In this document: in pieces, positions 34,655 through 45,512 of the stretch
How positions within the stretch are numbered: the first letter of the stretch is position 1
How the letters are laid out: every line of letters begins with the position of its first letter
Assembly: GCF_943734655.1 (NCBI RefSeq)
Contig: NC_071353.1
Location: 145,744,043 to 145,808,042, forward strand
Source: Sabethes cyaneus
Lineage: Eukaryota > Arthropoda > Insecta > Diptera > Culicidae
Reading direction: 5' to 3'
Length of the DNA stretch: 64,000 nucleotides
The notes under the pieces: model-generated
What the model was told of the DNA's origin: nothing
What the model saw: only the letters and a program-made list of their open reading frames with translations
The model's database searches: none
Made by a program: the position numbers and the translations under genes

Positions 34655-35962
34655 ACAGCCGCTCATTTCAAACAAAAAATGTTTATATCTTTTTAAAATG
34701 GTTTATTATTGTAAAAACTGTTGACAACAATAATTTTGTATGTTTAAAGATACAAATTAAACATAAATTTCCACTATATTCATAAAAGCTCATTTCCAAA
34801 ATAGATAATCTTTATAGTGAGGAGCGAAAAACGACATTTTGATCGCGTCTTTATAAGGACCGAATGCAAAAGACTTTGCTTGATTAGTTCTCGAGTTATG
34901 AGGAAATTTGTTTTTCATTTATATAGGAGCCCCTTCCCCTCTTAAAGTTGGGAGGGGTCCTAATTCACCATAGAAAATATTCTTGCCCTCGAAAACTTTC
35001 ACATGCCAAATTTGGTTCCATTTGCTTGATTAGCTCTCGAGTTGTGAGGAAATTTGTATTTCATTTGTATAGGAGCCTCCCCTCCTAAAGTAAGGAGGGG
35101 TCCCAGTTCATCATAGAAAAAATTTTTGTCTCCAAAAACACCCACATGCCAAATTTGGTTCCATTTGCTTAATTACTTCGCGAGTTATGAGGAAAATTGT
35201 GTTTCTTTGGTACAGGAGCCCCCCCTCTTAAAGTGGGAGGGGGGTCCTAATTTACTATAGAAAATATTCTTGCCATCGAAAACCTTCACATGCCAAATTT
35301 GGTTCCATTTGCTTGATTAGTTCTCGAGTTATGAGGAAATTTGTATGGAAGCCCCCCCTTTTAAAGAGGAGAGGAGTTATAATTCCCCTTATAAAGAGGG
35401 GAGGGGTCTCAATTTACCATAGAATAAATTCTTGTCACCGAAAACAGCCACATGCCAAATTTTGTTCTATTTGCTTGATTAGTTGTCGAGTTATGCAGAA
35501 ATTTGTGTTTCATTTGTATGGGAGCCCCCGCCCTCTTAGTGGGGGGAGGGGTTTCTAACCATCACTTAAACCTTTCCTGGCCCCAAAAAACCTCTACATG
35601 CATATTTTCATGCCGATTGGTTCAGTAGTTTTTGATTCTATAAGGAACATACGGACAGACAGACAGACAGAAATCCTTCTTTATAGGTATAGATAGTAAA
35701 AAATATGAGCGGTAAATGGCACCCATGTGGGCGGTGAATGGATCATCATATTTCAAGTGAGCGGTAAAGGGGTCAAGAGATTGCATTACTTTTTTTTAAA
35801 AGTCACTATTATTAAATATTTAGAAACCAAGTAAGTTTTTCTTGTAAACACAAATGTTTTCTCTATCTTATGACGCAAATTGGGGTTCGATGGATCTCAA
35901 TTTAGATTTGCTATAGACAAACTCACTTAGAATCGTTTTTAAATGAGCGGTAGATGGCAACC
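34655..35962. mobile_element. TIR element copy 2, interrupted and 5'-truncated
   Basis: 34659-34871 matches the left part of the element at 31001 and 35694-35962 matches its right part. The left terminus is missing, and the middle is replaced by a Helitron-like fragment. The right end still reads GAGCGGTAGATGGCAACC. Confidence 0.65.
34872..35693 (-). mobile_element. Helitron-like element D (partial, nested)
   Basis: Minus-strand fragment of the same family with about five minisatellite units, a short (GACA)n and the intact terminus CTTTATAGGTATAGA. The CTAG end is missing. It lies inside the TIR element copy 2. Confidence 0.6.
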
Positions 35963-36830
35963 ATACGGTATTTAACTTGGTCAGACCAACTCAAAGTAAC
36001 TCCATTCATCTTGATAATGTGATTATTATTTGGCTTGAGGGAAGAAGCTCTTGGCTTATGAGGAAAAATAATTAATTGAGTTTTAGAAGCATTGGGAGAA
36101 ATTCTCCACTTTTGCAAGTATTTGGAGAAAATATCCAAGCTTTTCTGCAGCCGACTACATATGACACGAAGACTTTTTCCTTTTACGAAAATGCTTGTAT
36201 CGTCACAGAATAACGACTTAGTGCAGTCAGCCGGTAATGCAGGAAGATCATATGTGTATATGTTAGACAGGATTGAGCCTTGAGGCACACCTGCTTTAAC
36301 AGAAAATTTATCAGATTTAGAATTCTGATAGACAACCTGTAAAAATCGATCAGTTAAATAATTTTGTAAAAGTTTTACGAGGTAAATTAGAAAATTAAAA
36401 TTTAACAATTTCGTGATTAAACCTTTATGCCAAACACTGTCGAATGCTTTTTCTGTGTCTAGAAGAGCAACTCCAGGAGAATAGCCATCGGCTTTATTAG
36501 CTCGTATCATATTAGTAGGACTCTGAGCAATTGATGAGTAGTGGAATGGCCATGCCGGAAACCAAATTGTTCATCTGCAAAAATTGAATGTTCAATAATG
36601 TGTGACATCTTTCAAATAAATTACTTATGGAAAGAAGTAAACTTATTGGCCTATAGCTTGAGGCCTCCGCTAGATTTTTATCTGGCTTCAAAATAAGTGT
36701 AATCTTAGCAGTTCGAAAAAGTTATTAAATATTTTCACCAAAAATTGATAGGGGATTTCAGAGAGTTTTTAAATTAAAATGTAAAATATCCCATCATCAC
36801 CAGGTGCTTTCAAGTTCTCTTCTTTTTTTG
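35963..36830 (-). mobile_element. Jockey-like LINE reverse transcriptase fragment
   Basis: The minus strand shows KAPGDDG near 36800, ALLDTEKAFDSVWHKGLI, GVPQGSILSNIYTYDLP and FCDDTSIFV (usual form FADDTAI). These are the RT blocks of Jockey-group LINEs. It is truncated at both ends and frame-broken above 36510. Confidence 0.75.
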
Positions 36831-36834
36831 ATAA

Positions 36835-37767
36835 TTGAACGAACCTCATCAGATCAGATGGATGAGGTCCTACCTCACTGACCGTAGTTTATGCGTCAAA
36901 ATCGGTCCAGTAGAATCGGAACTGTTTTGTAATCTATCAGGGGTTCCACAAGGAAGCAACTTAGGCCCTTTGCTTTTCACACTATTCATCAACGAGCCCT
37001 CTATACTGCTGCCTGCTGGATGTCGTCTGTTTTACGCGGACGATGTTAAGGTATACCTGCCAATAAAAACCACACTTGACTGTTTGAGATTGCAGCAGCT
37101 GGTTGACCTATTTGAGGCGTGGTGTACGAATAATCTGTTAACAATCAGTGTACCCAAATGCAGTGTTATCTCGTTTTACCGCAAACTGAACCCGATTACC
37201 TTTGATTACTCTATTCTGGGTCATGCGCTGCAACGGGTTAATCATATTCGTGACCTGGGAGTGAATCTTGACTGTGCTCTCACCTTTCGTTTGCACTTTG
37301 AAGAGATCATCTCAAAAGCTAACAGGCAACTCGGTCTCATCTTTAAAATAGCTAACGAGTTCCGCGATCCGTTTTGTCTTCGTTCGCTATACTGCGCATT
37401 GGTACGATCATTACTCGAAACCTGCTCGATAGTCTGGTGCCCGTTTCAAGGTAACTGGATTGCGAGGATTGAAGCAGTACAAAAAAAGTTCGTCCGTTAT
37501 GCTCTTCGGATGCTGCCGTGGAGCAACCCGCTGGACTTGCCTCCATATGAAAACCGATGCAAATTGCTAGGACTTGAAACCCTCGAAAAGAAGCGCACGA
37601 CTGCTCCAGTTGTGTTTGTTGCTAAGCTCCTGATCGGCCATATTGACTGTCCGCCTATCCTGGAACAGCTGAATCTATACGCTCCGGAAAGGGCTCTTCG
37701 TACTAGGAATTTCCTTCATCTTGACGCTCGGAGAGTTAACTACGGTCAGTTTAGCCCGATAAGGTAA
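36835..37767 (+). pseudogene. LINE RT and C-terminal region, open but partial
   Basis: One uninterrupted frame of 310 codons with GVPQGSNLGPLLFTLFINEP, the catalytic LFYADDVKVYL box and EAVQKKFVRYALRMLPWSNP. The endonuclease and N-terminal RT are absent, so it cannot be functional, although the remaining frame is clean, which suggests a fairly recent insertion. Confidence 0.8.
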
Positions 37768-37929
37768 ATACATGGCAGCTCAGTTCAACACCGTGTACGA
37801 GCTGTTCGATTTTGACATCACCATAGACACTTTTAAAAGACGACTCCTGCAGAGACGATAGCTGTTTGCTGTTTAAGTGTAGTTTTGTGTAAAAGTATCG
37901 ATAACAATATGTAACTCTTAGTTAGTCTA

Positions 37930-38144
37930 TCCAGCTTTTTACGAGCCATAATGGCGGACGTGTTCGTAATATTTGAACAGAATTTTTGACATTTCCTCAA
38001 TACATCGCACGGTTTCTTTCCGTACATTCCTTTAGTTTAATCGTGAACGCGCGGAAAGAAAACGTGCGATGTATTGGGGAAATGTCAAAAATGCTGTTCA
38101 AACATTACGAACACGTCCGCCATTATGGCTCGTAAAAAGCTGGA
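37930..38144. mobile_element. Hairpin MITE with TA duplication
   Basis: Arms of about 95 bp (TCCAGCTTTTTACGAGCC outward) are inverted around a short centre, with TA at both flanks (37928-37929, 38145-38146). It is of Tc1/mariner-type size and target, inserted in the LINE 3' UTR. Confidence 0.8.
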
Positions 38145-38210
38145 TATTAGTGTTCATCAAGACAATATTGTGTCGAATGAATTTTTATAAATAAATAACA
38201 ATTTGTTAAA

Positions 38211-40599
38211 AGAATATGATCTCCATCTTTTATTGCTGGAGTAAACTTTGAAGGTTTCTTCAGAATTTTTGACAATTTCCAGAAAGGTTTTTCAGCTGCT
38301 CAATCGTATTCGCAAACTTTTCATTCCTCAAAGCAGTAAATTTCTGTTTTATCTCTTTTTGCAAACCTTTATAAATAATTTGCAAAGCGGGGTCTCGAAT
38401 TCGAGTTCGCCTCCTTCAGCCTAATAAGCAATTGAAGGTTGTTATTAACAATCTAATCTAATCTCATTTTCATTTGGATTCATTCTAATTTAATTTGGAC
38501 CTTCGGAACAGAATAGTCTAGCTTCAATAATAGCACTTTTCAAAGCTTCCAAAGCTGAATCAATATTGGTTTTACTTTGCAAACTTGCTTCATGATTTAA
38601 ATTTTCAAAATTTATAATTCTTGAACCACTCTGTCTGTATGTGCCTTATAGTAGTAGTAAGAGGGAAATCCACCATCATTTCAAGGACTTGCCAGTGTAT
38701 GTGGGTAGACTTACAGTAGATCCAAATTTGATTATCAAATGAATATCACACTAATGCTGTTATAGAAGGACCAAAAGGGGTTTGGCGGACCCACAAGCAG
38801 AGACACTTGTGCGCATTCCGGGGTTTTAAGATTTTCCTTCCAACATTAGGATTCTTCCATGTAATAATCAATTTCGCTGCACCAGCTTTAACCCACGTGA
38901 TGACTTGTTTGTGAGAAGAAGAACTTGGCATAGCTGTTTCAGACCTTAAGGACTCCGGTTGGCAATTCACTCCATCATCCAGCCTTCCACAATTATGCTG
39001 TTCATAAGAATGATAACAATCATAGCAATTATAATATGATATATAGTAAGGTTATAATAATATTCTGGTAAAAGTTCTATGTCATACCTTCATGTTTGAG
39101 TTTTACCTACAACCCGTTAAGTAATTTCCCGTTTTGTAGTCCTCTCATCCTTCCTGTCCTCGCCATAGTTCTCTCCTCTCCACTTGAGATAGCACTAATC
39201 TACAAAAAAAAGAGAAAAAACCGGAAGTCCTATGCCGGTTTTCGTCTGGCTTGTTGTTGCTATATGCAGATGTTATTATGTTTTCGTTTGTACCGATATT
39301 ATCAATATTTTGTATGTATTTGGTAATGTGGTAATTTTCAATAATATAAAAAATTTACATGTGATTGAAGGTGAATTTAATATGGATATTTTGCTCACCA
39401 GTACCGCTGATCCAATATGGTTATTAAATATTATTATTAGAATAAATACCTGTATGGAACGTGTCAACGATACTGGCAACACTCACCCGCCTTGCTAAAC
39501 CAGTTACCAATACTTAAATATACTTCTTCACCACTCCGCTATGAAGTATTCCACCACGCACACATATAAAGATTTTTTGACATTATCTGAGGCCCTCGCT
39601 GAGGCTGTTTGCAGTAGGAGTAATATCAACAACATCAAATTCCAAACTCCCGGATCCCCTTCTCCACTCTTTGCTCCCCTCTCACTCCTACATAAGCGAT
39701 CCTCAGCAAATGTCATTCTCGTTGGTGACGAAACCGCAAATTACTTCATTTAGCGCCGTCTTAGCTGTCCGATCCGATATATACGTGATTTATTTGCAGC
39801 TTTCCTTTGCATATATAAACCAGCCTCTGCGCCGGTTATGCCTCCGCACTTCGATGTGTGCGCACAGCCAGTATTCTCTTCACAGGTCCAAATTCCCCCA
39901 AATTACCCTACCAGTCGAAAACTTCAACCGTCTGTCCAAAGGCTTGTTAGCGCCAATATGTCTACCTCTCCATTCTGTTACGATCAGGGATTAGTGCCTC
40001 CATTTTGTTGTGATGTGGACACTGTCGATCAGTAAGCTCTGCTTATACTTACTAGCCTTTATAGTAGGTTCTGTTATATACGCACTCTTACATACGCTCC
40101 CACAAATACAGATCTTCCACTCACTCACTCACACCGAGCCAAGGCAGCACATAATCGCATGTCATGACAGTTTGTGGAGATTTTTTCAGTCTCTGATGAA
40201 AATGGCTATGCGTTCACCCACACTGCGTAACACTATCAACCCACGCGCTAGGCTGTTGTTTTCGCTATCGCTTGTGACCTTTTCACTCATACTTCCTTGC
40301 ATGCACAACTTTTTCGTTTGCGCTTCCCTTCCACTTTTCAGTGCCACTGAAACGCAATTTTATTTTAAAATTTTTCCCTCCGTACTCTTGTCTTTTAGAA
40401 ATTTGGACAATTCCAACGACTTCATCTCTTCCCAGCACATTTTTCCCCCGCACACAGCTGACTTCGAAAACCAAAAACTCGTTTGGAGCACTCGACCGGT
40501 GAACGCATTTTTTTTTATTTTTTCCACTACGCTTGTTCAGTTACGGACTGACTTCAATACACGACCGCACCAGCCGAACTCTTGTGAACGAATGACTCT
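38211..40599. other. No supported gene
   Basis: AT-rich to mixed sequence. A Helitron-like end fragment (CTCTGTCTGTATGTGCCTTATAG) sits at about 38630. The stretch 39500-40570 has several overlapping open frames with cysteine- and proline-poor, composition-driven translations and no motifs, so I call no gene. Confidence 0.45.
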
Positions 40600-40748
40600 G
40601 TCTGTATGTGCCTTATACACTCGGAAACTACTGAACCGATCGGCGTGAAAATTTGTGTGTCGGAGTTTTTGGGGCCGGCCCCTCTGGAAGGGGCGCTCTC
40701 ATACAAATGAAACACAAATTTCTGCATAACTCGAGAACTAATTAAGCA
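40600..40748 (+). mobile_element. Helitron-like family end fragment
   Basis: Contains CTGTCTGTATGTGCCTTAT, a diverged CTGAACCGATCGGCGTGAAA and one unit start (AACTCGAGAACTAATTAAGC), matching the left end of the element at 6980. Confidence 0.6.
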
Positions 40749-40841
40749 AATGGAAGCAATAGACCAAACTCGAGTTTTTAGTTTTGACCTTGAAATGCGG
40801 TCAAACATATTCTATTATTATTTTTTGAAATGGTGGTTCTA

Positions 40842-41106
40842 CAATTCTCGGGTAAATTTTCAAATAGACCTAAGTGACAATGAAAGATTCTCTTCGCGTC
40901 TCGTCTCTTCCGCTTTTTACGGCGATCCTAATGCATTTTAACACATCAGCTTTGCATAAGACGGTTGCCGGAGTCGCTAGTTAGCTAAATGTTTTGAAAA
41001 TTTCCTCTTCTATGCATTTATGTAGCCGTGAAAGATGGAAGCGAGGAGACGCGAAGAGAATCTCTCATTGTCACTTAGGTCTATTTGAAAATTTACCCGA
41101 GAATTG
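40842..41106. mobile_element. Short TIR element with 65-bp arms
   Basis: CAATTCTCGGGTAAATTTTC and downstream sequence to about 40908 are inverted at about 41039-41106 with few mismatches. The 265-bp MITE is non-coding. The target duplication was not resolved. Confidence 0.75.
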
Positions 41107-41497
41107 ATGAAGGGACAGTAGGCGAAAGTAATGATTTTTTTTTTGGAAAATGGAGGGGAAAGAGTGGAAACGTAAGGTGGGGGGGAGGGGGGAATAGGTA
41201 GCTACGCTTAACAAGTTGTCGTTGTGACTCCTATTTTTTGTCCAATGCTGGAAGGTGCATGGGTCGAACCAAGAGATTATAACCGGATTCGAACCCATAA
41301 CACCTGCCAGGGCGTGTGGCTCGCTGGTACTTGTACCTTTGAACCACAGAGGCGCTGGACAAAAGGAGACTGCGCAACCCCCCTTATTAGTGTAGCGACC
41401 TATCTGGTTTTTGGGGTATTTTTAGACACACAAATTCTGTCTCTTCCTCTGTCAACTGTAGCTCAATAGACGGATGAAACGGCAGAAAAAAAGTAAT
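41107..41497. other. No gene seen
   Basis: Mixed sequence with a G-rich patch near 41176-41192. No motif recognised. Confidence 0.4.
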
Positions 41498-42470
41498 GTA
41501 CCGTCAAACGGAGTAACTTGCAACAGTTCTCAACTATGAGTGGTGGTAAAAACTTATCTGCAGCACATTTGAGGACATTTAATTACGACGAAGTTATTAG
41601 CCCTAGGATAGAATAATTTCACATATTGAGAAAAAATATGCGATCAATACTGGCTGTTGTAGAAATTTTATACTGGTTTGTTGATAGTAACCCCTTTGAC
41701 GGGGTAACTTGCAACAAGTAACATTTTTTTCTATTAACTTTAACGTTTCTATTAACTTTAATATGCAAATGTTGATCGGACCTGCGATTTTTAATGTGTT
41801 TGCTATAAATAACATAAATATAAAACGCATAAATGTCCTATGTTACGTTTGTGAAAATAATTTATGAGCCCCATAACGGTTAACGGTTTTGTAATTTGAG
41901 TTTTTATGTTATTCATGCAGTTGATGTTTCGTGTTTGAATGCGATAGAGCTGCCCTTTTTAGGTATCATTCACATATTACGTAACGCACTTAAGAGAGAG
42001 GGGGTTGCGGATAATGCATTATATGTCGTTAATTGACTATACAAAATCGTGTTACGAAGGGGAGCGGAAGTGTTAAAAATCATCGCTACCTTGGTTTCGT
42101 AATATATGAATGTTTCTTTACATTACGACTGATCGTAACTAGACACTATCATATTGCTGGCCTACCTCTCTCAGTGATATTTTCTTTTTGCCTCTTCGAT
42201 GGACATTTTCAGAATATCTCGAGAAAAATTTACACTTTTCTGATTCACCTCAGGCTCTCCAGCTGCGCTTTTAGTATTGTTTGATGCAAAAAGAAATGAT
42301 AACTTGCCTCGAGAAGTTAACGGAACACAGCTTTTTATATCTACCAGCTGTTGCTAGTTACCCCGTTTAAGAACTTGTTTTATGAATAATGTAACAATAC
42401 AATAAATTCGACCGATATTGCGTTGTTGCAAGTTACCCCGCTGTTGCAAGTTACCTCTGTGTTTATAGTA
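41498..42470. repeat. Repeat with GTAACTTGCAAC words at both ends
   Basis: GGAGTAACTTGCAACAG at the left, GGGGTAACTTGCAACAAG inside at about 41701, and the inverted GTTGCAAGTTACCCCG twice near 42423-42455. Probably a non-autonomous TIR element, but exact ends were not fixed. Confidence 0.5.
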
Positions 42471-43635
42471 TCCAAACGGAGTGGGACAATACGCGAAGGG
42501 AAAACGTGGAAGATTAGATAAGGGAGGTTCATTTAAGGAAGAGACCATAGTGGGCCTTAGTCTCTTATCTAGCAACTCCTATCCCTACCTTCTTGTGGTA
42601 TCAGTCGGTACGAGTGCGAGGTTGTACTCCAGGATAGAAACGGCTCTCGAAAGCTCGGATGCTTGGTAGGGGAATTGTGTATAACCTGCCCCCCCTGGCC
42701 AATGTGCCCCCCTTCGTTTTCCCTAAACAAGCGAAATTAGAATGCAAAACCACCCAGAAACCATAGTATTTGATGGAACTAGCCTACTATGCAAGTATGA
42801 CAATTGTCACATGCTGTAAAAACAAAACAAAAATAAATTTGTTTTTGAGCAGCTTCCGATGTAACTTTTGGCGTCGTTTCCATAAGCTATTTTCTTGTCA
42901 AAATCTGTAAATAACCGGTTGTTGCGATTCGATTGCGTGAAGTGAACTTCAAAAAGACATCTCTGCCAATAATGATGGTATGAAACGCTTGATTTGCTTT
43001 AGAATTTAATATTTTTTAAAATAAGTAAAAGCAGGCCAATATAGCCCACTTGCGGTGCTGCAATTTGCCCCCTGGCAAATGTGGTTATAAACATAGGTAA
43101 ACAGATCTAAGTTGAAGTCAATTGCCATTATTTAATTCAATTAGTATTGTAGAGTAACCGTGGTGGGAATAATTTATTACCAACGTCCAAATTCCAGGTA
43201 ATTCAACTACGCGGTGCAAATTGCCACAACTGCAGTCTAATGTGCCCCATGCAGAAAAGAAAAAGTGTACCAGGAGGCCGAAACTAGGTTTATTTTATAA
43301 AAAAATACAATATTTTGAAAACAACGGAAATAGTTCTACTCTCTACAAAATAGAGTTGGTCTGGCACTGGTAGAAATACTCAAATTACCGCATTGGGCAT
43401 ATTATACCGCAGGTGGGGCATTTTACCCCGCGCAGACGAGAAACACAACATTTAGGTGCTTTTGTTAAATAATTCCTAGCATATTTATTCCACAATACTC
43501 AATGAAATAAACAATTCCAATTGGTTTTCAGCTTAAATACCAACATATATTCGTAGTTGTAACGTTAACGTTAGTTGTAAAAAAACAAGAAGCTGTTCAC
43601 GATCCGTAGCAGCAAAGCCCAATTTTACCAGAGAG
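42471..43635. other. No gene; CCCC/GGGG-word repeat remnants
   Basis: Words such as CCTGGCCAATGTGCCCCCC (42697), TTGCCCCCTGGCAAATGTGG (43065) and GGTGGGGCATTTTACCCCGC (43412) recur with non-coding AT-rich sequence between them. This is a decayed transposon of a common insect type. No frame is supported. Confidence 0.45.
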
Positions 43636-43639
43636 GTGT

Positions 43640-45240
43640 GTGGTGAAGCGATCGGCAGGGAAGCGATATATAGACCGCTGATCGGGCGTCATAACCTGCA
43701 CAATCTGCACCGAATCGACGTAACGAATGGTTTGACGAGGAATGCTAGCAGATATTGGCTGAGAAGAATGCAGTGCGGGTACAAATGCTGCGTAGAGGCA
43801 CCCATCAGAATGTGGAGCGATACAAACAGAAGCGGAGGCAGCAAACCCGACTCTTCAAGAAGAAGAAGCGCCACCTAGAGGAGAAGGAGTGCGAAGAACT
43901 CGAACAGCTGTACCGCTTTCACGACACACGGAAGTTCTATCAGAGACTCAACTGAACTTGCAAAGGCTTCGTGCCGCGGGCCGAAATGTGCAGAGATAAA
44001 GATGGAGGTATCTTGACTGATGACCGTGCGGTGATCGAAAGGTGGAAGCAGCACTACGATGAACACCTGAATGGCGTGCAGGCGGAAGACCATGATAGCG
44101 GAGGAAGTGACCACATTGGTGCAGCAAGCGACGAAGATGTGCCACCCCCATCGATAAGGGAAGTTAAAGAAGCCATCCAGCGGCTGAAGAACAACAAAGC
44201 AACGGGAAAGGATGGCATTGGAGCGGAACTTATTAAAATGGGCCCGGACAAGTTGGCCGGCTGTCTGCAGCAACTGATTGTCAAGATTTGGGATACGGAA
44301 CGACTACCGGTGGAGTGGTAAGACGGGGTAATCTACCCTATCTACAAGAAAGGCGATAAGCTGGATTGTGAGAACTACCGAGCCATCACTATCCTGAATG
44401 CCGCCTACAAAATGCTGTCCCAAGTCCTCTTTCATCGACTATCGCCAATAGCCAATAGATGTGTGGGTAGTTACCAGGCCGGCTTCATGGAGGGTCGGTC
44501 TACAACGGACCAAATCTTCATCCTGCGGCAGATCCTCCGGAAGTGCCGCGAATTCCGAGTCTCCACGCGCCACCTGTTCATCGATTTCAAAGCCGCATAT
44601 GATAACGTAAACCGACAACAGCTATGGAAAATTTTGGACGAAAACGGCTTTCCGGGCAAGCTTACTAGACTTATCATGGCTACGATGGATGGGATCCAGT
44701 GCTGTGTGAGAATCTCGGGTGGATTGTCGGACCTATTCGAATCTCACAGGGGACTTCGACAAGGAGATGGTCTTTCTTGCCTGCTATTCAATATTGCGCT
44801 TGAAGCTGTTATTAGACGAGCGGCGATCGAAATGCGGGGCACGATTTTCAATAAATCCAGTCATTTATCTGCTTTGCTGACGACGTGGATGCTGTCGGCA
44901 GAACATTTGAGGCGGTGGAAGATCAGTACACCAGACTGAAACGCGAAGCAGAGAAAATTGGATTGAAGATAAATACGTCTTAAACGTAGTATATGCTGGC
45001 GGGCGGGATCGAGCGCGATAGGGCCCGCTTGGGCAGTACCGTGGTAATCGACGGGGATGAGTTCGAGGTAGTCGACGAGTTCGTATACCTTGGCTCGCTG
45101 GCAACAGAGGACGAAGCCTCCTAGAGATCACTTGACCAACGAATACAGAACCAAATCGACCATATTCTTTATTAATTGATGGTCGGTTATTCTCGAACAT
45201 CACCAAGATACGCTTCCGGGCTAGTGAGACGCGCAAGTTT
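43640..45240 (+). mobile_element. RTE-like LINE, 5'-truncated and broken
   Basis: Begins in the endonuclease (REAIYRPLIGRHNLH), then RT (GKDGIGAELIKMG, PIYKKGDKLDCENYRAI, GFMEGRSTTDQIF, LFIDFKAAYDNV, GLRQGDGLSCLLFNIAL) and the post-RT block (VIDGDEFEVVDEFVYLGSLA near 45040). One in-frame TAA after PVEW (44320) and a frameshift past the RT break it. The motif set is that of RTE-type elements. Confidence 0.8.
43971..44939 (+). pseudogene. RTE-like reverse transcriptase, one stop
   Basis: Frame 43971-44321 ends at TAA, and the same frame resumes past it with IYPIYKKGDKLD up to 44939. The expected FADD box is displaced by a frameshift (LSALLTTWM, where SAFADDVD is usual, near 44870). Otherwise the RT blocks are clear. 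Confidence 0.75.
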
Positions 45241-45512
45241 TTCTTGCCTTTAAATCACATACGAAGACCTTTCTTACATCTTCTACACACCCTATTAGAA
45301 GCCACTTTGTTTTGTCTTAATTCCCAACTTGAAGTACGCATAAGCTTTCTTTCTAAAATCACTTACATATCTTTGTTTGCTTTTAACCAGGATTCACCGA
45401 TTTTCAAATAAAACAAAGCTTCTTTAAAGTCACGTCTCGTATCATGGCATGCTTTGGCCATGTGAAATCGTTTTGCTAAACAATCTATCAGTCACTTCTC
45501 TTTCTGTTCCAG
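45241..45512. other. Intron end before zinc-finger exon C
   Basis: Non-coding. Its last 28 bases, CTATCAGTCACTTCTCTTTC then TGTTCCAG, are almost identical to the 3' end of the intron before 49004 and close to those before 5826 and 19026. Confidence 0.6.

Larger units (their letters stand above)
36835..38210 (+). mobile_element. 5'-truncated LINE, plus strand
   Basis: Same family as the element at 10864-14145 but in the opposite orientation. It begins within the RT and runs through the C-terminal domain to an ATAAATAAATAA tail near 38200. Its 3' UTR is interrupted by the hairpin MITE at 37930-38144. Confidence 0.75.

Noticed and set aside
40010..40648. 212-codon frame with hydrophobic start
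   Set aside because: No motif, composition-driven, overlaps other open frames on both strands, and its end runs into a Helitron-like fragment.
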